A stretch of 64,000 nt of DNA from Xestospongia muta (taxonomy: Eukaryota; Porifera; Demospongiae; Haplosclerida; Petrosiidae), in the NCBI GenBank assembly GCA_963693285.1, contig OY848927.1, forward strand, positions 4,330,643 through 4,394,642, in the 5' to 3' direction. Of the stretch, positions 35,035 through 48,458 are shown in pieces. Numbering within the stretch: the first letter of the stretch is position 1; every line of letters starts with the position of its first letter. The position numbers and the translations under genes are program-made. Below the pieces are notes generated by a model. It saw only the letters and a program-made list of their open reading frames with translations. It made no database searches and was not told the origin of the DNA.

Positions 35035-35640
35035 CCTCACTCAATTTGAACAGTATTTATTTGACTCTGTCCCTCACAAGCCTCTACTTGACTCCTTATC
35101 TTCGCTCGACCTCATAAATGGGACAAAGATTATTCATCTCTCATCTCAACTTTTAACCTTCCGACCCTCTCAACTCGTCGCTCTATTTCCAAATCATGTT
35201 TTCTCTATAAAATCACTAACAACCTCCTCTACTTTCCTTCTGATATTTTCATTTGCAAACCTCTGCCAAGTTATGCTCTCGTCACTTTGATCCTCTCACC
35301 TTTACCATCCCTTTTTCTCACTCATCTGCCTCACAAAACTCATTTGTCCCTTCTGTTCTCTCTCTGTGGAATTCACTTCCTTATCATGTAAAATCTAGCT
35401 CATCTCTAAACACTTTTAAATCTAAAGTAAATATGCTTTTTTACTAACCATCAACTCACCATCACTTATCACACTAAAATCTATCATATACTATCAGTCA
35501 CTTATTCTATTTCAGTATTATTTATGTACTTAAATACCTTAATTCTGTATTTTTAATTATTGTTCTATTCAGTTTGTGCCCTTTACTAGCAGCTGCTATT
35601 GGGCATTCATTTTGTCAATAAAAAAATAAAAATAAAACAC
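35035..35640 (+). mobile_element. 3' remnant of a non-LTR (LINE) retrotransposon
   Basis: The frame at 35253-35447 encodes a typical C-terminal end of a LINE reverse transcriptase (SRHFDPLTF ... NSFVPSVLSLWNSLP ... SLNTFKSKV, stop). Another frame just upstream gives LSTRRSISKSCFLYKI and FPSDIFICKP, as expected just before it in such elements, so a frameshift separates them. The segment ends in an A-rich tail (about 35619-35640). No upstream polymerase core is present: a 5'-truncated dead copy. Confidence 0.75.
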
Positions 35641-35649
35641 ATGAAGTAT

Positions 35650-35666
35650 TTTATTATTATTATTAC

Positions 35667-35700
<34 letters not shown>

Positions 35701-35755
35701 GAGAGCAGGAGAATCAAGAAAACAAGAATTAATAATGATCGAGAAAAAGCAAAAC

Positions 35756-35805
<50 letters not shown>

Positions 35806-35820
35806 ACCAACAACAACAAA
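35650..35820. repeat. ATT and CAA microsatellites
   Basis: An ATT run (about 35655-35700) and a CAA run (about 35757-35815) directly follow the LINE tail, and another ATT run lies at about 36042-36072. The open frames across them are low-complexity and not genes. Confidence 0.95.
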
Positions 35821-36037
35821 ACACTTAGTTCATTGATAAGCCAATTGATGCTACATCCTCAAGTCCAAGGCACCTCCACTTTGTACGAGACCCTCTTAAA
35901 CAAAGTATGGATGATCTCAAGATAGCAAACGACATTCTAGTTCTCACCCATCCCATTATTTCGCTATAAGATTTCCCCCATTTAGATGACAGACTCTAGC
36001 TAGCTCTTTTCAAAAAGACCTCAGCCTCACTACCAAA

Positions 36038-36074
<37 letters not shown>

Positions 36075-36286
36075 ACTCTATGTGATTACAAAACTTGGAC
36101 GGAGTCTCAATTTCTGTGCGGTTGTACAGCTTAACTTAACCAGGACAGGAAATGTAATTATAATCGAATTACATAAATAACCACAGTTCGGGCCTTACTG
36201 ACGCACTTGCCCTTAATCTAGCTAGCAGACATTGCAGAACCTGCATAGTTTTAACGAGAGTCGATATCATAAATGATAAACTTGAA
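35821..36286. other. Gap upstream of gene C
   Basis: Contains the ATT run at 36042-36072 and the likely promoter of gene C. Nothing else recognised. Confidence 0.45.
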
Positions 36287-36324
36287 ATGTCTTTTGCAGA
36301 AAAAGGTAAGTTACTATTAAAATA

Positions 36325-36355
<31 letters not shown>

Positions 36356-39004
36356 GTTTATTTATTTACAAAAGATGATACAAGTGATGGCAAAACAGGC
36401 AAAACTATTGTCCTAACAAGGCCAACTAGAAGAAGGACACTGACACCCACTCCTACTGTACCTAGTAATGAACCAGAGTATAGAAGAAGGTCAATGTCAC
36501 CTACTCGTACAGTGCAACCAGAGGCTCCAAGGCAGTCGGTTAGTCCTGCAGTGTCTCGTGATCAACCAGATGATTCACCTCTGCAACTATCAAAAGATTA
36601 TCCGTCACAAGAAATTCCACTACTACAAACACCAGATCAGGATATTGCAGAGGAACTTCTAAAACCACCAGAACAACACATAACAGAGAAATCTCCTTCA
36701 CACTACCAATCTGAGGAACCTCCTCCACAACCACCAGAAGATAGTCCATCGGAGGAACCTCTTCCACAACCACCAGAAGATAGTCCATCAGAGGAACCTC
36801 CTCCACAACCACCGGAAGATAGTTCATCTGATGACGAAGAACTCTTTATACCAGAGGCACAATTTAAGAATGATCACTTTGAAGTAAGCTAATACTTAAT
36901 GATTTTATTTCAATTTAATGATAATATAGGATGATAATGACAACCCAGATGATGAAGGCAAGCCATTAGTAAGTAAAATTGTTTGCTTTGCTATTATTAA
37001 TATATGATTTCAATGTAGATTAATGAAGTGGAAGAAATGCAAATGGTTCCGAACAACAGGTATTTTATGATCATAAAATAGTAAAATAGTAAGCATCCCA
37101 ATTAGTTATCTACTGTGTGCCCTATTAATGATAATATGTATACTATAAAGCATCCCACACATCAATTAGCTATTCAGTGTATGTCCATTCAATAACAATA
37201 TGTATAACTATATTCCAAGAAAAGGAATACCGTAGTAATTAATTAACCCTTTTTGCAGCTGGCTAATTGAAATAATTAGTTAATTACTTACATGAACCAC
37301 AATATCATCCTTCATCTGTGGTAGTACAATATCCACAATGTCTATATTTTTTAATCCTTTAGTTACCAATTAATGTCTCCTTCAGTGAGAAAGAGGACTA
37401 TCAATGCTCTCAAAAGTATGGTCAAACAAATTAACAAGACAAAGAAAGATGCTGATGGATATAGTCCAATTGGCGACGAGGATCGATCTGAAATGCCAAC
37501 AAGGAAGAAGATTGTTCAAAGCTTTTCTGATGCTGATTTAAGCTTCATAAAATATCCTGCTATTTTAGAGCCACCTCAAATGTCAGAAAGTCTAAAAGGC
37601 GGATCAAATCTTGGATCACTAATGTCACGAAAATTTCTCATGCCAGGTTTGCCAAGGCTTTTGAGTGACATTTGGGTCTTTATAGAGCTGTTTGTAACAC
37701 TATTTCAATTGCTATTTTCACTGGTCAACACCCAATTCACATCTAACAGATTATTCAATGGTCTTTACATTATCTTAGCTACTACCAATACAGTGCTGGC
37801 CTGCATCGATGCTTTTTTATACTACTATGAGCTTGGCTCATGTCGACTATGCTATAAGTGGTGTAAAGGCCAAAGTCTGGATGATGATAATGACGACAAC
37901 GAAAATGATGATGAAGAAGGAACTGCAAAGACACCGTTGTGTTGTTGTTGTCCATGTTTTCGCCTACCAGCAAAATGGATCAAGTTGTTCAATGAGTGGT
38001 TTGAAGTGATTCGGACTGTTTTGAGTGAACTTTTAATCTATCCACTTATCATTCTTGATCTGTTTGAGCTCCTGGGTGGAGGTACTTTTCACCCAACCAA
38101 CGAACAAACTAGAGTTAGCTTTTGTTTATTTATTATTGGCAGTTTCTATCTTGTTCTATCAGTCTATATAGGAAGGAGTGTAATGACTATTAGTGCTATT
38201 CGTAGTCTTGGTGGACTAACCTCATTAACCAATAATGATAGCAGCTACACCAGAGTATTTGTTCGGTTTTTCTTACATGTGTTAACACAGATCTTTGTCC
38301 ATCTACTGTGTGTCGTTGCTGTGGGTCTCAAAATATGGCAGGAAGATAAGTCAATCAGTGGAGGAACCTACATTGCTACACCTTTCCTTTGGGCCGTAAT
38401 GATTGGTGGATGGGTCATTCCATTTATGGGTGTAGTTTCTTACTTTGTGGTGAACTACTACTGGCTACAACAATTTTCTCTTGGATTTTTTATTGATATG
38501 ATTGGACTATTGGAAGAACCAGATTTTTCTGAGGCGGTGTTCCAGGGCAAAGGGGTTACATCTAATGCACGTGAGAAATCAGAAAAATTGCTTCAGGACG
38601 TTCGTTATCGTGATGTCAAAAAAGAAGCAAAAATTAGAAACGAAAGAACAAATTTTGTAGCCAAGGTCATCTATCCACTCAAAATCCCTTTGATGATGAT
38701 GTTTGCTGTGTTTTATAACTTTGTGATGGGAGGATTTATTGCCAGTTTATTACTTGACTATGATGAGAGGGGTAATGTCACATTGATTACACTGGATACA
38801 GGAGCTGGAATCGCAACACTTGTTACGATTGCATTTCTCATCATCAGTAACATTCACGTCGTCCTTATAATCAATCTGTGGCTAGTTGTCACTGCAATCA
38901 TAAGTATTATATTGATATTTTTGTCTCCAGTTTTTATTGTGATAGATTTGACCGCTTTAATAAGAAAATCTGGTAGACATCGTGATGATCAATTAATTCC
39001 ATGA
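36287..39004 (+). CDS. Unrecognised multi-pass membrane protein, copy C
   Basis: Five exons (36287-36305, 36375-36883, 36930-36968, 37019-37059, 37363-39004) give 749 residues. Exon 1 is only 19 nt (MSFAEKG across the splice), replacing the acidic first exon of A and B. Exon 2 begins with the family motif GKTIV, followed by a long Pro/Ser/Glu-rich insert with three copies of EEPPPQPPEDSPS-like repeats. The last exon matches A and B across all helices (VHLLCVVAVGLKIWQE, GGWVIPFMGV, NFVAKVIYPLKIP), with Cys-rich loop SCRLCYKWCKG and CCCCPC. The plus orientation makes it convergent with D. Its last exon is the source of the three C fragments further on. TA repeats fill intron 1 and intrude on the exon-2 acceptor tract. 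Confidence 0.85.
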
Positions 39005-40374
39005 CATTATTATAACCAACATCAAGAACATTTAACTTAATGAAATACACCCAAACTTTTTTAACTACATTTTATTGATATGATGATGTACATCCTTTAG
39101 TAAAACTTGTATAAGTCTTTGTTAAATTGATGTGTCCATTAGTTTGCTACTAATACATAGATATAGCCTAGGTTATTATTATATAATATTACCATCTATT
39201 ACTTGAGTTACATGTCACTCCTTATATATCATATTCAATACACATTCAATATACATATGTACTATTAACAAAGGGCAACCATAAAAGCATTTTCTAGGAA
39301 CTGGTTATGTTCATCATCTGTCTAATGGAGCCACCTGTTTTGTTATGGACAAATGGAGGGAAGCCATATTCTAGGAACTGTTTAACATAATTACACATAA
39401 TTGACATTTAATTGTCTAATGCGGTTAAGACCACCATACACAGTGCAACATTGTTGCATGCAACATGTTCATTCATAACATTATTGTAACCAACATCAAG
39501 AACATTGAACTTAATGGAGCATATCCAAACTTTTTAACTACATTTTATTGATATGATTATGTGCATCCTTTATTAAAAACTTGTATTAAATCTTTGTTAA
39601 ATTGATGCGTCATTAGTCTGCTACTAAATACACAGATATATCCTAAGTTATAATATAATATTAGCATCTATTACTTGAGTTACAGTCACTCCTTAGATAT
39701 CACATTCAATCTACATATGTATTATTAACCAAGGGCAAGTATGTAATGTTCATCATTGTCTAATGGAGCCACCTGTTGTTGTTATGGACATGCTGACGGC
39801 AGCCATATTCTAGAAACAGTTTAACATAATTACTCATAACTGTCTAATGTGGTTAAACTAATTTGCCAACAAAAATGCATTAAAAACCACCCAAGACATT
39901 ACTAATTGTTTGTAGTGCTAAATCTTCTATTAGATTTGAATAATGAATAATGTTGATCTCTTCTAGTTGTAATATTGTTTATATCCTTTTAAGTATTATA
40001 ACAATATAATGTTGGACAACGTTATGTATAGCATGACCTAGAATATCTGAAAAAACAACTTAGAGTAAGTTTCAGTAATTACTGTTTAAGATTAGTAAAT
40101 TTTATGGGAAGTGGTAGTAAACCTGTGTCTATAATCATGAATATGTAATCATTTCTTGATTGCATGTATTAGAATGCATCAATTCTAGTTATGAATATTA
40201 AGAGCTTATAGATCTACTATTACTTGCTGATTCATCACGAAAATAATAAAGCAAATGTAAGAGTATTGGAATAGAAAAAGCTTCACACATTATAACTCTA
40301 AAATAAAATATGTTTGTAAACAATGACATGATTATTAATAATTAGTAATAATTATTAATAACTATTAATAATTA
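39005..40374. repeat. C/D convergent gap with about 475-bp direct repeat
   Basis: The 3' flank of C is duplicated: the sequence from about 39003 (ACATTATTATAACCAACATC) recurs, diverged, from about 39477 to 39900. The later copies of this flank (44163, 48773 and 53191 onward) are single. No gene is seen. Confidence 0.8.
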
Positions 40375-42536
40375 TTACAGCAACTGTTCTAAGTTTATAG
40401 CACTTCCGGTATGATCAAGAGATTCGTGATCACTTTTTGACTTCCTGCATTTCACTACAATCACAAAAAGTACTATTGGCAGACAAATCAGCAAGAGAGG
40501 AGGGAGTAGAATTAACAGCACTGCAAACAAAAGACATACGAATGTCCAGAGATTGCTAATCATGAGAAGATGAGCATTCCCAAGCAAAAGCAACACAATT
40601 GTAACTAGTATGGCTACTCCTGTGCTATCTTGAATTGATGCAACAGTGACTCTGCCATTGTCAACAGCCAAAAGCAAGCTAGCACAAAAGGTTAACAATA
40701 TAGCATAATATAAAATGACAAATAATAGAAATACAGGCACCTTAAGTGGATAGAGCAGTTTAGCAATCAGATTGGTCTTTGTTTTCCTTTCCTTAAACTC
40801 CTTTTTGACTTTTTCTTGAAAACGCTTCAACATTTGGTCTTTATTTCCAACCATAGTAATCATGTTAAGAAAGACACCAATTGAAAACTCATGCAGCCAA
40901 TAAAAATTGGTAACAAAGAAAGCTACAACTCCCAACAAAGGAATGACCCACCCACCAAATATCACTAACCAAAAAAAAGGACTGGCTTCATCTATGCGAT
41001 CATTTCTAAAGATCTCTCTTTCTTGCCACATTTTGATGCCCACTGCCACAATGCATAAAAAATGCACAATAATTTGTCCAATAAGATGGACAAAGAACCA
41101 CAAGATAATATCGTTGGGGTTTTGATTATCGTTGTTAGCCGACGAAAGCTTCTTGAATCTGAACATTGTAGATACAGTCATAACAATTCGTATCACATAA
41201 ACAGATACAATAAGAAAGAAACTGCCAACAATGAACAGGCTAAAATTTAATTTGTCTGATTTTGTAGTTGGACGAAATGTACCACTACCCATAAGCTCAT
41301 ATAGGCTAAGAACAACAAGAGGATAGATCAAAAGCTCACTTAAGACAGTACGAATGATTTCAAACCATGTATTAAAGAGGTTTTTCAATTTAGAAAATTT
41401 TGATGTGCTTTCTTCTTTTTCAAATTTTTCTTTTTTTTTTTTTTCGGTCCCTTTCATCTTTTGATAACAAGCCTTGCAAGATGAATAAAAAGTCAGAAAT
41501 CCATCAATGGTTGCCAGAGTTAAACTGATACCAGATAAACTGATAGAAAGTCCATTATAAATATGACGGGTTGAGAACTCAATGGTAAGCAAAGATAATA
41601 TAAACTGAAAGTAAGTCAAACACAGCTCTATCAATACCCATAATTTTAAAATAAATTTAGGGAGAGCTGGATACATCAATTTAATAGCCATTTTTATGCC
41701 AAGGCTTTCAGCATATGCGAGATCAGCTGACATTTTCGGTGGTTCCAAGAAATGCGGACATCTTAGGTATGTCTGTTCTGGAGAGCAACAGCATTGCTTG
41801 CATTTTTGCTTTGCAGAAGTTGCCTTATCATCGGGTTCCTTTTCATTTGTTTCATCGTCGAATCCTTTCTCTGATGATAAGACCTCTTTTAGAACCTTAG
41901 CAGCTCTCTTTCTTACTGTAGGAGGCAATGTAGAACCATCTTGTTGATTATCCCTATAAAAAAGGAGTAAGCTATAATCATACTTATGTGCATCTACAAT
42001 GGAAAATTGAATACAATTAACACAATACCTTTCATCAGGGACAAGTTGCTGAGGAACCACTCTTTCCTGTAAAAAAAGATGATAAGTAAACATTGTATAC
42101 TCTGTAAGAGGCAGCTTTACCCAGCAATACATCAACTATACTTTTTTATGGAACTTTACCTTGACTGAACTCTGTGATTGACGAGGAGATGACAACCAAT
42201 ATACGATTGTTTTTCCAGGTTTAATGGTTTCATTATCATCCACACAATCTGTCATGATAATAAAGAATCATTTGATCACCAGTCAAAATTACCTTGATCA
42301 AACTCAATGTCCACTTCACCAATCTTATCATTATTGTCTTGATCTGGTGTGATGTGACTTGATCCTCTTAAAAAATGGACACCAATACTTTCTATTGCAA
42401 AATTGTTGGACACTTCCTCCTCCTCTTTGTCTTCCCTTTGATATCCATCAGATATAGACAATCTGAAGCTTTTGTTTTGTAAATTATTTCTATCAAAATA
42501 TACAGAAGAACTGTTAGTAGAAGACTGTTGTTCCAT
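40375..42536 (-). CDS. Unrecognised multi-pass membrane protein, copy D
   Basis: Four exons (42536-42293, 42248-42160, 42066-42029, 41953-40375) give 649 residues. This is a second subfamily. The N-terminal exon is acidic (EEEEVSNNFAI ... VDIEFDQG), exon 2 keeps the GKTIV motif, and the large exon has about ten helices. Shared blocks are IIRTVLSELLIYPL, VGIKMWQE, FGGWVIPLLGV and LIAKLLYPLKVP. The loop between helices 2 and 3 keeps CKACYQKMKG but replaces the CC-rich segment with a Lys/Glu run. A CKQCCC motif lies before the first helix. All splice sites are canonical and the frame is open, so it is probably functional. The function is not recognised. Confidence 0.87.
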
Positions 42537-43211
42537 TGATTACAATAGTATAGATCAGGTCTAGCTGTCACAACTTCACTGACTACATGCAACAAATAAA
42601 TAATATTCTAATTGTACTCTTAGAATTTTTTATATATCATTACAGTATAAAAAATTACTGTTTCCTTATTCCAAATACCATGGAAGGAAAATGAAATTAA
42701 TTCACGCATATAATGTTAGTGATTGGATTACAGTTTCCTCTTAATTATAAAAATTGAGGAATCTCACTCATAACAGAAGCCTTATTTAGTGTAACAATAT
42801 AATACACAGTCTTACCTCTACTGTAATAGTGTATTGGTTTAGTCCTCAAAAGGATTATCTTACATATGCCATTTTTGATCTTAACAAATAAAATACAATA
42901 TTAATATTATTATTATTACATATATAATCAAATTCAGTTTCCTTAGCAATAGAAGGCAATAAAAGTATGTACCATGTGAATATATTATTAATGTTGGCAA
43001 ATTGTATTATTAATGTTGCTCACCTTATTTGGTCATTAATAATATAGTAGACCAATGTAGTTTGAAAAGATATTTATTTCTTAAATCAATGACAAATAAA
43101 GGAAAGAAAACAACATTACAATACAACATAATGCCATTATTATAGTGAAAATATTATAAAAGATAAAGGATGAAATGATAAAAGATAAATAATTATACTA
43201 TGATCTAATTA
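42537..43211. other. Upstream region of gene D
   Basis: Part of the amplified unit: related sequence lies upstream of E, F and G. It should hold the promoter of D. No other gene seen. Confidence 0.5.
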
Positions 43212-43863
43212 ATTTCAGGGGGTAATCTATAGGGGGGAGGAGGAGACTCTTTCAATGGTTCACTTATTGTTACTATTGGAAAATCAGTCAATCCATTCTC
43301 AGATTCCATTGACACATTATCATCCTCAACAAAAGGATCTACTGGATCATATGATGGAGGATACAAAAATGACTGATAGCCTTGTCTAGTTTTTTTTTGG
43401 AATTCATCAGTAAGAATGGTGGGCTTTCTTGATCGATATGGAACTCCTTCTAACTCACCAGGTACCAGAGATGTAATTCCTTTCCCATCTCTTTCTTCTA
43501 TACATCATGAAAACAATTGTGCTGATCATCAGCAAAAGACAGGCTACAAAAATCATTGGTAGTACCACCGCTAACAATATCAACTTGTCTGATATTTCTC
43601 TGGTTCCTAACATGGTAGTTGAAGTTGTAAATACGTACTGATGTCACATGTACCAATTATCTTGGCTACTCCTAAAGGCACAAAAGGAACTACTTTGTTT
43701 CTAAATGATACTGTGTAGTCATTATTGGTATAAATTGTCTGGAACCAATTAGTGAATCAAACACAATCATAGCCTCAAATGGATATATTAGTGTATATAA
43801 CCACTATACACTCATTGCTGAATCCAAGAAAGTAAATGTTATCAGATTCAGGAGCTGCTATTT
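43212..43863 (-). pseudogene. Dystroglycan 3' fragment, copy 1
   Basis: A near copy of the last part of the dystroglycan exon (57119-57815), covering the end of the ectodomain, the transmembrane helix and the PPxY tail. A T-run indel after the tail segment, a deletion in the juxtamembrane region and other indels break the frame. It stops abruptly at GCTATTTT, where gene C sequence begins. Confidence 0.92.
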
Positions 43864-44176
43864 TGATGATGATGTTTGCTGTGTTTTATAACTTTGTGAT
43901 GGGAGGATTTATTGCCAGTTTATTATTTGACTATGATGAGAGGGGTAATGTCACATTGATTACATGGATACAGGAGCTAGAATCACAACACTTGTTACAA
44001 TTGCGTTTCTAGTCATCAATACCATTCACATCATCTTTATAATCAATCTGTGGCTAGTTGTCACTACAATCATAAGTATTATATTGATATTTTTGTCTCC
44101 AGTTTTTATTATGATAGATTTGATTGCTTTAATAAGAAAATCTGGCAGATATCATGATGATCAATCAATTCTGTAA
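43864..44176 (+). pseudogene. Gene C 3' exon fragment, copy 1
   Basis: Copy of the last approximately 105 codons of gene C (38693-39004), starting at GATGATGATGTTTGCTG. A one-base loss at about 43965 (TTACATGGATAC for TTACACTGGATAC) shifts the frame. No promoter or upstream exons. Confidence 0.92.
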
Positions 44177-45107
44177 CATTATTATAACCAACATCGAGTA
44201 CATTAAACTTAATGGAATATACCCAAACTTTTTAACTACATTTTATTGATATGGTTATGTGCATCCTTTAGTAAAACGTGTATTAAGTCTTTGTTAAATT
44301 GATGTGTCCATTAGTTTGCTACTAATACATAGATATACCCTAGGTTATTATATAATATTACCATCTATTACTTGAGTTACATGTCACTCCTTAGATATCA
44401 CATTCAATATACATATGTACTATTAACAAATGGCAACCAAAAAAGCATTTTCTAGGAACTATGTTATGTTCATCATTGTCTAATGGAGCCACCTGTTGTT
44501 GTTATGGACATGCTGACGGCAGCCATATTCTAGAAACAGTTTTACATAATTACTCATAACTGTCTAATTTGCTTAACTAATTTGTCAACAAAAATACATT
44601 AAAAATCACCCAAGACATTTCTAATTGTTTGTAGTGCTAAATCTTCTATTAGATTTGAACAACGAATAATGTTGATCTCTTCTAGTTGTAATGTTGTTTA
44701 TATCCTTTAAGTATTAGAACAATAATAATGTTGGACAATGTTATGTATAGTATGACCTGGAATATCTGAAAAAACACCTTAGAGTAAGTTTCTGTAATTA
44801 TTGTTTAAGATTAATAAATTTTATGGGAAGGGAGTGGTGGTAAAGCCCTTACCACTGTGTCTATAACTATGAATATGTAATCATTTCTTGATGGCAGACA
44901 TTAGAATGCATCAACTCTAGTCATGAATGTTAGCTTCTAGATCTACTATTACTTGCTGATTCATCACAAAAATAATAATAAAGCAATATGTAAGAGTATT
45001 GGAATAGAAAGAGCTTCACACATTATAACTCAACAATTAAATATGCTTGTAAACAATGACATGATTATTAATAATTAGTAATAATTAGTAATAACTATTA
45101 ATAATTA
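44177..45107. other. Convergent gap, C fragment 1 / gene E
   Basis: Duplicate of the 3' flanks of C and D (39005-40374) without the internal direct repeat. No gene. Confidence 0.6.
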
Positions 45108-47260
45108 TTACAGTAACTGTTCTAAGTTTATAGCACTTCCGGTATGATCAAGAGATTCATGATCACTTTTTGACTTCCTGCGTTTCACTACAATCACAAA
45201 AAGTACTATTGGCAGACAAATCAGCAAGAGAGGAGGGAGTAGAATTAACAGCACTGCAAATAAAAGACATACAAATGTCCAGAGATTGCTAATCATGAGA
45301 AGATAAGCATTCCAAGCCAAAAGAAATACAATTGTAAATAGTATTGCTACTCCTATGCTATCTAGATTTAATGCAACAGTGACTCTGCCATTGTCAACAG
45401 CCAAAAGCAAACTAGCACAAAAGGTTAACAATATAGCATAATATAAAATGACAAATAATAGAAATACAGGCACCTTAAGTGGATAGAGCAGTTTAGCAAT
45501 CAGATTGGTGTTTGTTTTCCTTTCCTTAAACTCCTTTTTGACTTTTTCCTGAAAAAGCTTTAACATTTGCTCATTATTTCCAACCATAGTAATCATGTTA
45601 AGAAAGACACCAATTGAAAACTCATGCAGCCAATAAAAATTGGTAACAAAGAAAGCTACAACTCCCAACAAAGGGATGACCCACCCACCAAATATCACTA
45701 ACCAAAAAAAAGGACTGGCTTCATCTATGCGATCATTTCTAAAGATCTCTCTTTCTTGCCACATTTTGATGCCCACTGCCATAATGCATAAAAAATGCAC
45801 AATAATTTGTTGAATAAGATGAACAAAGAACCACAAGAAAATATTGTTGGGGTTTTGATTATCGTTATTAGCCGACGAAAGCTTCTTGAATCTGAACATT
45901 GTAGATACAGTCATAACAATTCGTATCACATAAACAGATACAACAAAAAAAAAACTCCCAACAATGAACAGGCTAAAATTTAATTTGTCTGATTTTGTAG
46001 TTGGACGAAATGTACCACTACCCATAAGCTCATATAGGCTAAGAACAACAAGAGGATAGATCAAAAGCTCACTTAAGACAGTACGAATGATTTCAAACCA
46101 TGTATTAAAGTTTTTCAATTTAAAAAATTTTGATGTGCTTTCTTCTTTTTCAAGTTTTTCTTTTTTTTCTTTTTCGGTCCCTTTCATCTTTTGATAACAA
46201 GCCTTGCAAGATGAATAAAAAGTCAGAAATCCGTCAATGGTTGCCAGAGTTAAACTGATACCAGATAAACTGATAGAAAGTCCATTATAAATATGACGGG
46301 TTGAGAACTCAATGGTAAGCAAAGATAATATAAACTGAAAGTAAGTCAAACACAGCTCTATCAATACCCATAATTTTAAAATAAACTTAGGGAGAGTTGG
46401 ATACATGAATTTAATACCCATTTTCATGCCAAGGCTTTGAGCATATGCGAGATCAGTTGACATTTTTGGTGGTTCCAAGAAATGCGGAAATCTTTGGTAT
46501 GTCTGTTCTGAAGAGCAACAGCATTGCTTGCATTTTTGCTTTGCAGAAGTTGCCTTATCATCGGGTTCTTTTTCATTTGTTTCATCGTCAAATCCTTTCT
46601 CTGATGATAAGACCTCTTTTAGAACCTTAGCAGCTCTCTTTCTTACAGTAGGAGGCAATTTAGAACCATCTTGTTGATTATCCCTATAAAAAAGGAGTAA
46701 GCTATAATCATACTTATGTGCATATACAATGGAAAATTGAATACAATTAACACAATACCTATCATCACAGACAAGTTGCTGAGGAACCACTCTTTCTTGT
46801 AAAAAAAGATGATAAGTAAACATTGTATACTCTGCAAGAGGCAGCTTTACCCAGCAATACATCAACTATACTTTTTTATAGAACTTTACCTTGACTGAAC
46901 TCTGTGATTGACGAGGAGATGACAACCGATATATGATTGTTTTTCCAGGTTTAATGGTTTCATTATCATCCACACGATCTATCATGATAATAAAGAATCA
47001 TTTGATCACCAGTCAAAATTACCTTGATCAAACTCAATGTCCACTTCACCAATCTTATCATTATTGTCTTGATCTGGTGTGAGGTGACTTGATCCTCTTA
47101 AAACATGGACGCCAATACTTACTATTGCAAAATTGTTGGACACTTCCTCCTCCTTTTTGTCTTCCCTTTGATATCCATCAGATATAGACAAGCTTTTGTT
47201 TTGTGAATTCTTTCTATCGAAATTTACAGAAGAACTGTTAGTAGAAGACTGTTGTCCCAT
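45108..47260 (-). CDS. Multi-pass membrane protein, copy E, with damaged splice acceptor
   Basis: Same four-exon layout as D (47260-47023, 46978-46890, exon 3 from 46759, 46683-45108), with the long last exon fully open. Differences include loss of two residues in exon 1 and one residue (LKNFNTW for LKNLFNTW) in the large exon. The acceptor of exon 3 reads ACAA|GAAAG instead of ACAG|GAAAG at about 46796. The nearest AG is therefore one base downstream and would shift the frame. An upstream acceptor (TTGCAGAG, about 46829) would stay in frame and add 11 residues (YTMFTYHLFLQ). E may be functional with an altered N-terminal region, or may be decaying. Confidence 0.7.
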
Positions 47261-47821
47261 TGATTACAATAGTATAGATCAGGTCTAGCTGTCACAACTT
47301 CACTGACTACATGCAACAAATAAATAATATTCTAATTGTACTCTTTGGATTTTATATATATCATTACAGTATAAACAAATACTGTTTCCTTATTCCAAAT
47401 ACTACGGAAGGAAAATGAAATTGATTATTAATAGTGATTGGACCATAGTTTCCTCTTAATTGTAAGAATTGAGCAATCTCACTCATAACTGAAGCCTTAT
47501 TTGGTGTAACAAAATAAATACAATGTTAATATTATTATTATTACATATATAATCAATTTCTGTTTCCTTAGCAATAGAAGGCAATATGTGAATATATTAT
47601 TAATGTTGGCAAATTGTATTATTAATGTTGCTCACCTTATTTGGTCATTAATAATATAGTAGACCAATGTAGTTTGAAAAGATATTTTATTTCTTAAATA
47701 AATGACAAATAAAGGAAAGAAAACAACATTACAATACAACATAATGCCATTATTATAGTGAAAATATTATAAAAGATAAAGGATGAAATGATAAAAGATA
47801 AACAATTATACTATGATCTAA
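47261..47821. other. Upstream region of gene E
   Basis: Counterpart of 42537-43211, shorter through small deletions. No gene seen. Confidence 0.5.
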
Positions 47822-48458
47822 TTAATTTCAAGGGGTAATCTATAGGGGGGAGGAGGAGACTCTTTCAATGGTTCACTTATTGTTACTATTGGAAAATCAG
47901 TCAATCCATTCTCAGATTCCATTGACACATTATCATCCTCAACAAAAGGATCTACTGGATCATATGATGGAGGATACAAAAATGACCGATAGCCTTGTCT
48001 AGTTCTTTTTGGTAATGGCTTTTTTGATCGATATGGAACTCCTTCTAACTCACCAGATGCCAGGGATGTAATTCCTTTCCCATCTCTTTCTTCTATACAT
48101 CATGAAAACAATTGTACTGATCATCAGCAAAAGACAGGCTACAAAAATCATTGGTAGTACCACCGCTAACATTATCAACTTGTCTGATATTTCTCTGGTT
48201 CCTAACATGGTAGTTGAAGCTGTAAATATGTACTGATGTCACATGTACCAATTATCTTGGCTACTCCTAAAGGCACAAAATGGAACTTCTTTGTTTTTAA
48301 ATGATACTGTGTAGTCATTATTGGTATAAATTGTCTGGAACCAATTAGTGAATCAAACACAATCATAGCCGCAAATGGATATATTGGTGTATATTACCAC
48401 TATACACTCATTGCTGAATCCAAGAAAGTGAATATTATCAGATTCAGGAGCTGCTATT
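47822..48458 (-). pseudogene. Dystroglycan 3' fragment, copy 2
   Basis: Second copy of the dystroglycan tail and transmembrane region, sharing with copies 1 and 3 the same juxtamembrane deletion and the same end point. It has further losses (part of the LTDELPKR segment). Not a functional gene. Confidence 0.92.

Noticed and set aside
35599..35925. Asn-rich 108-codon frame
   Set aside because: Translation of ATT and CAA microsatellites after a LINE tail.
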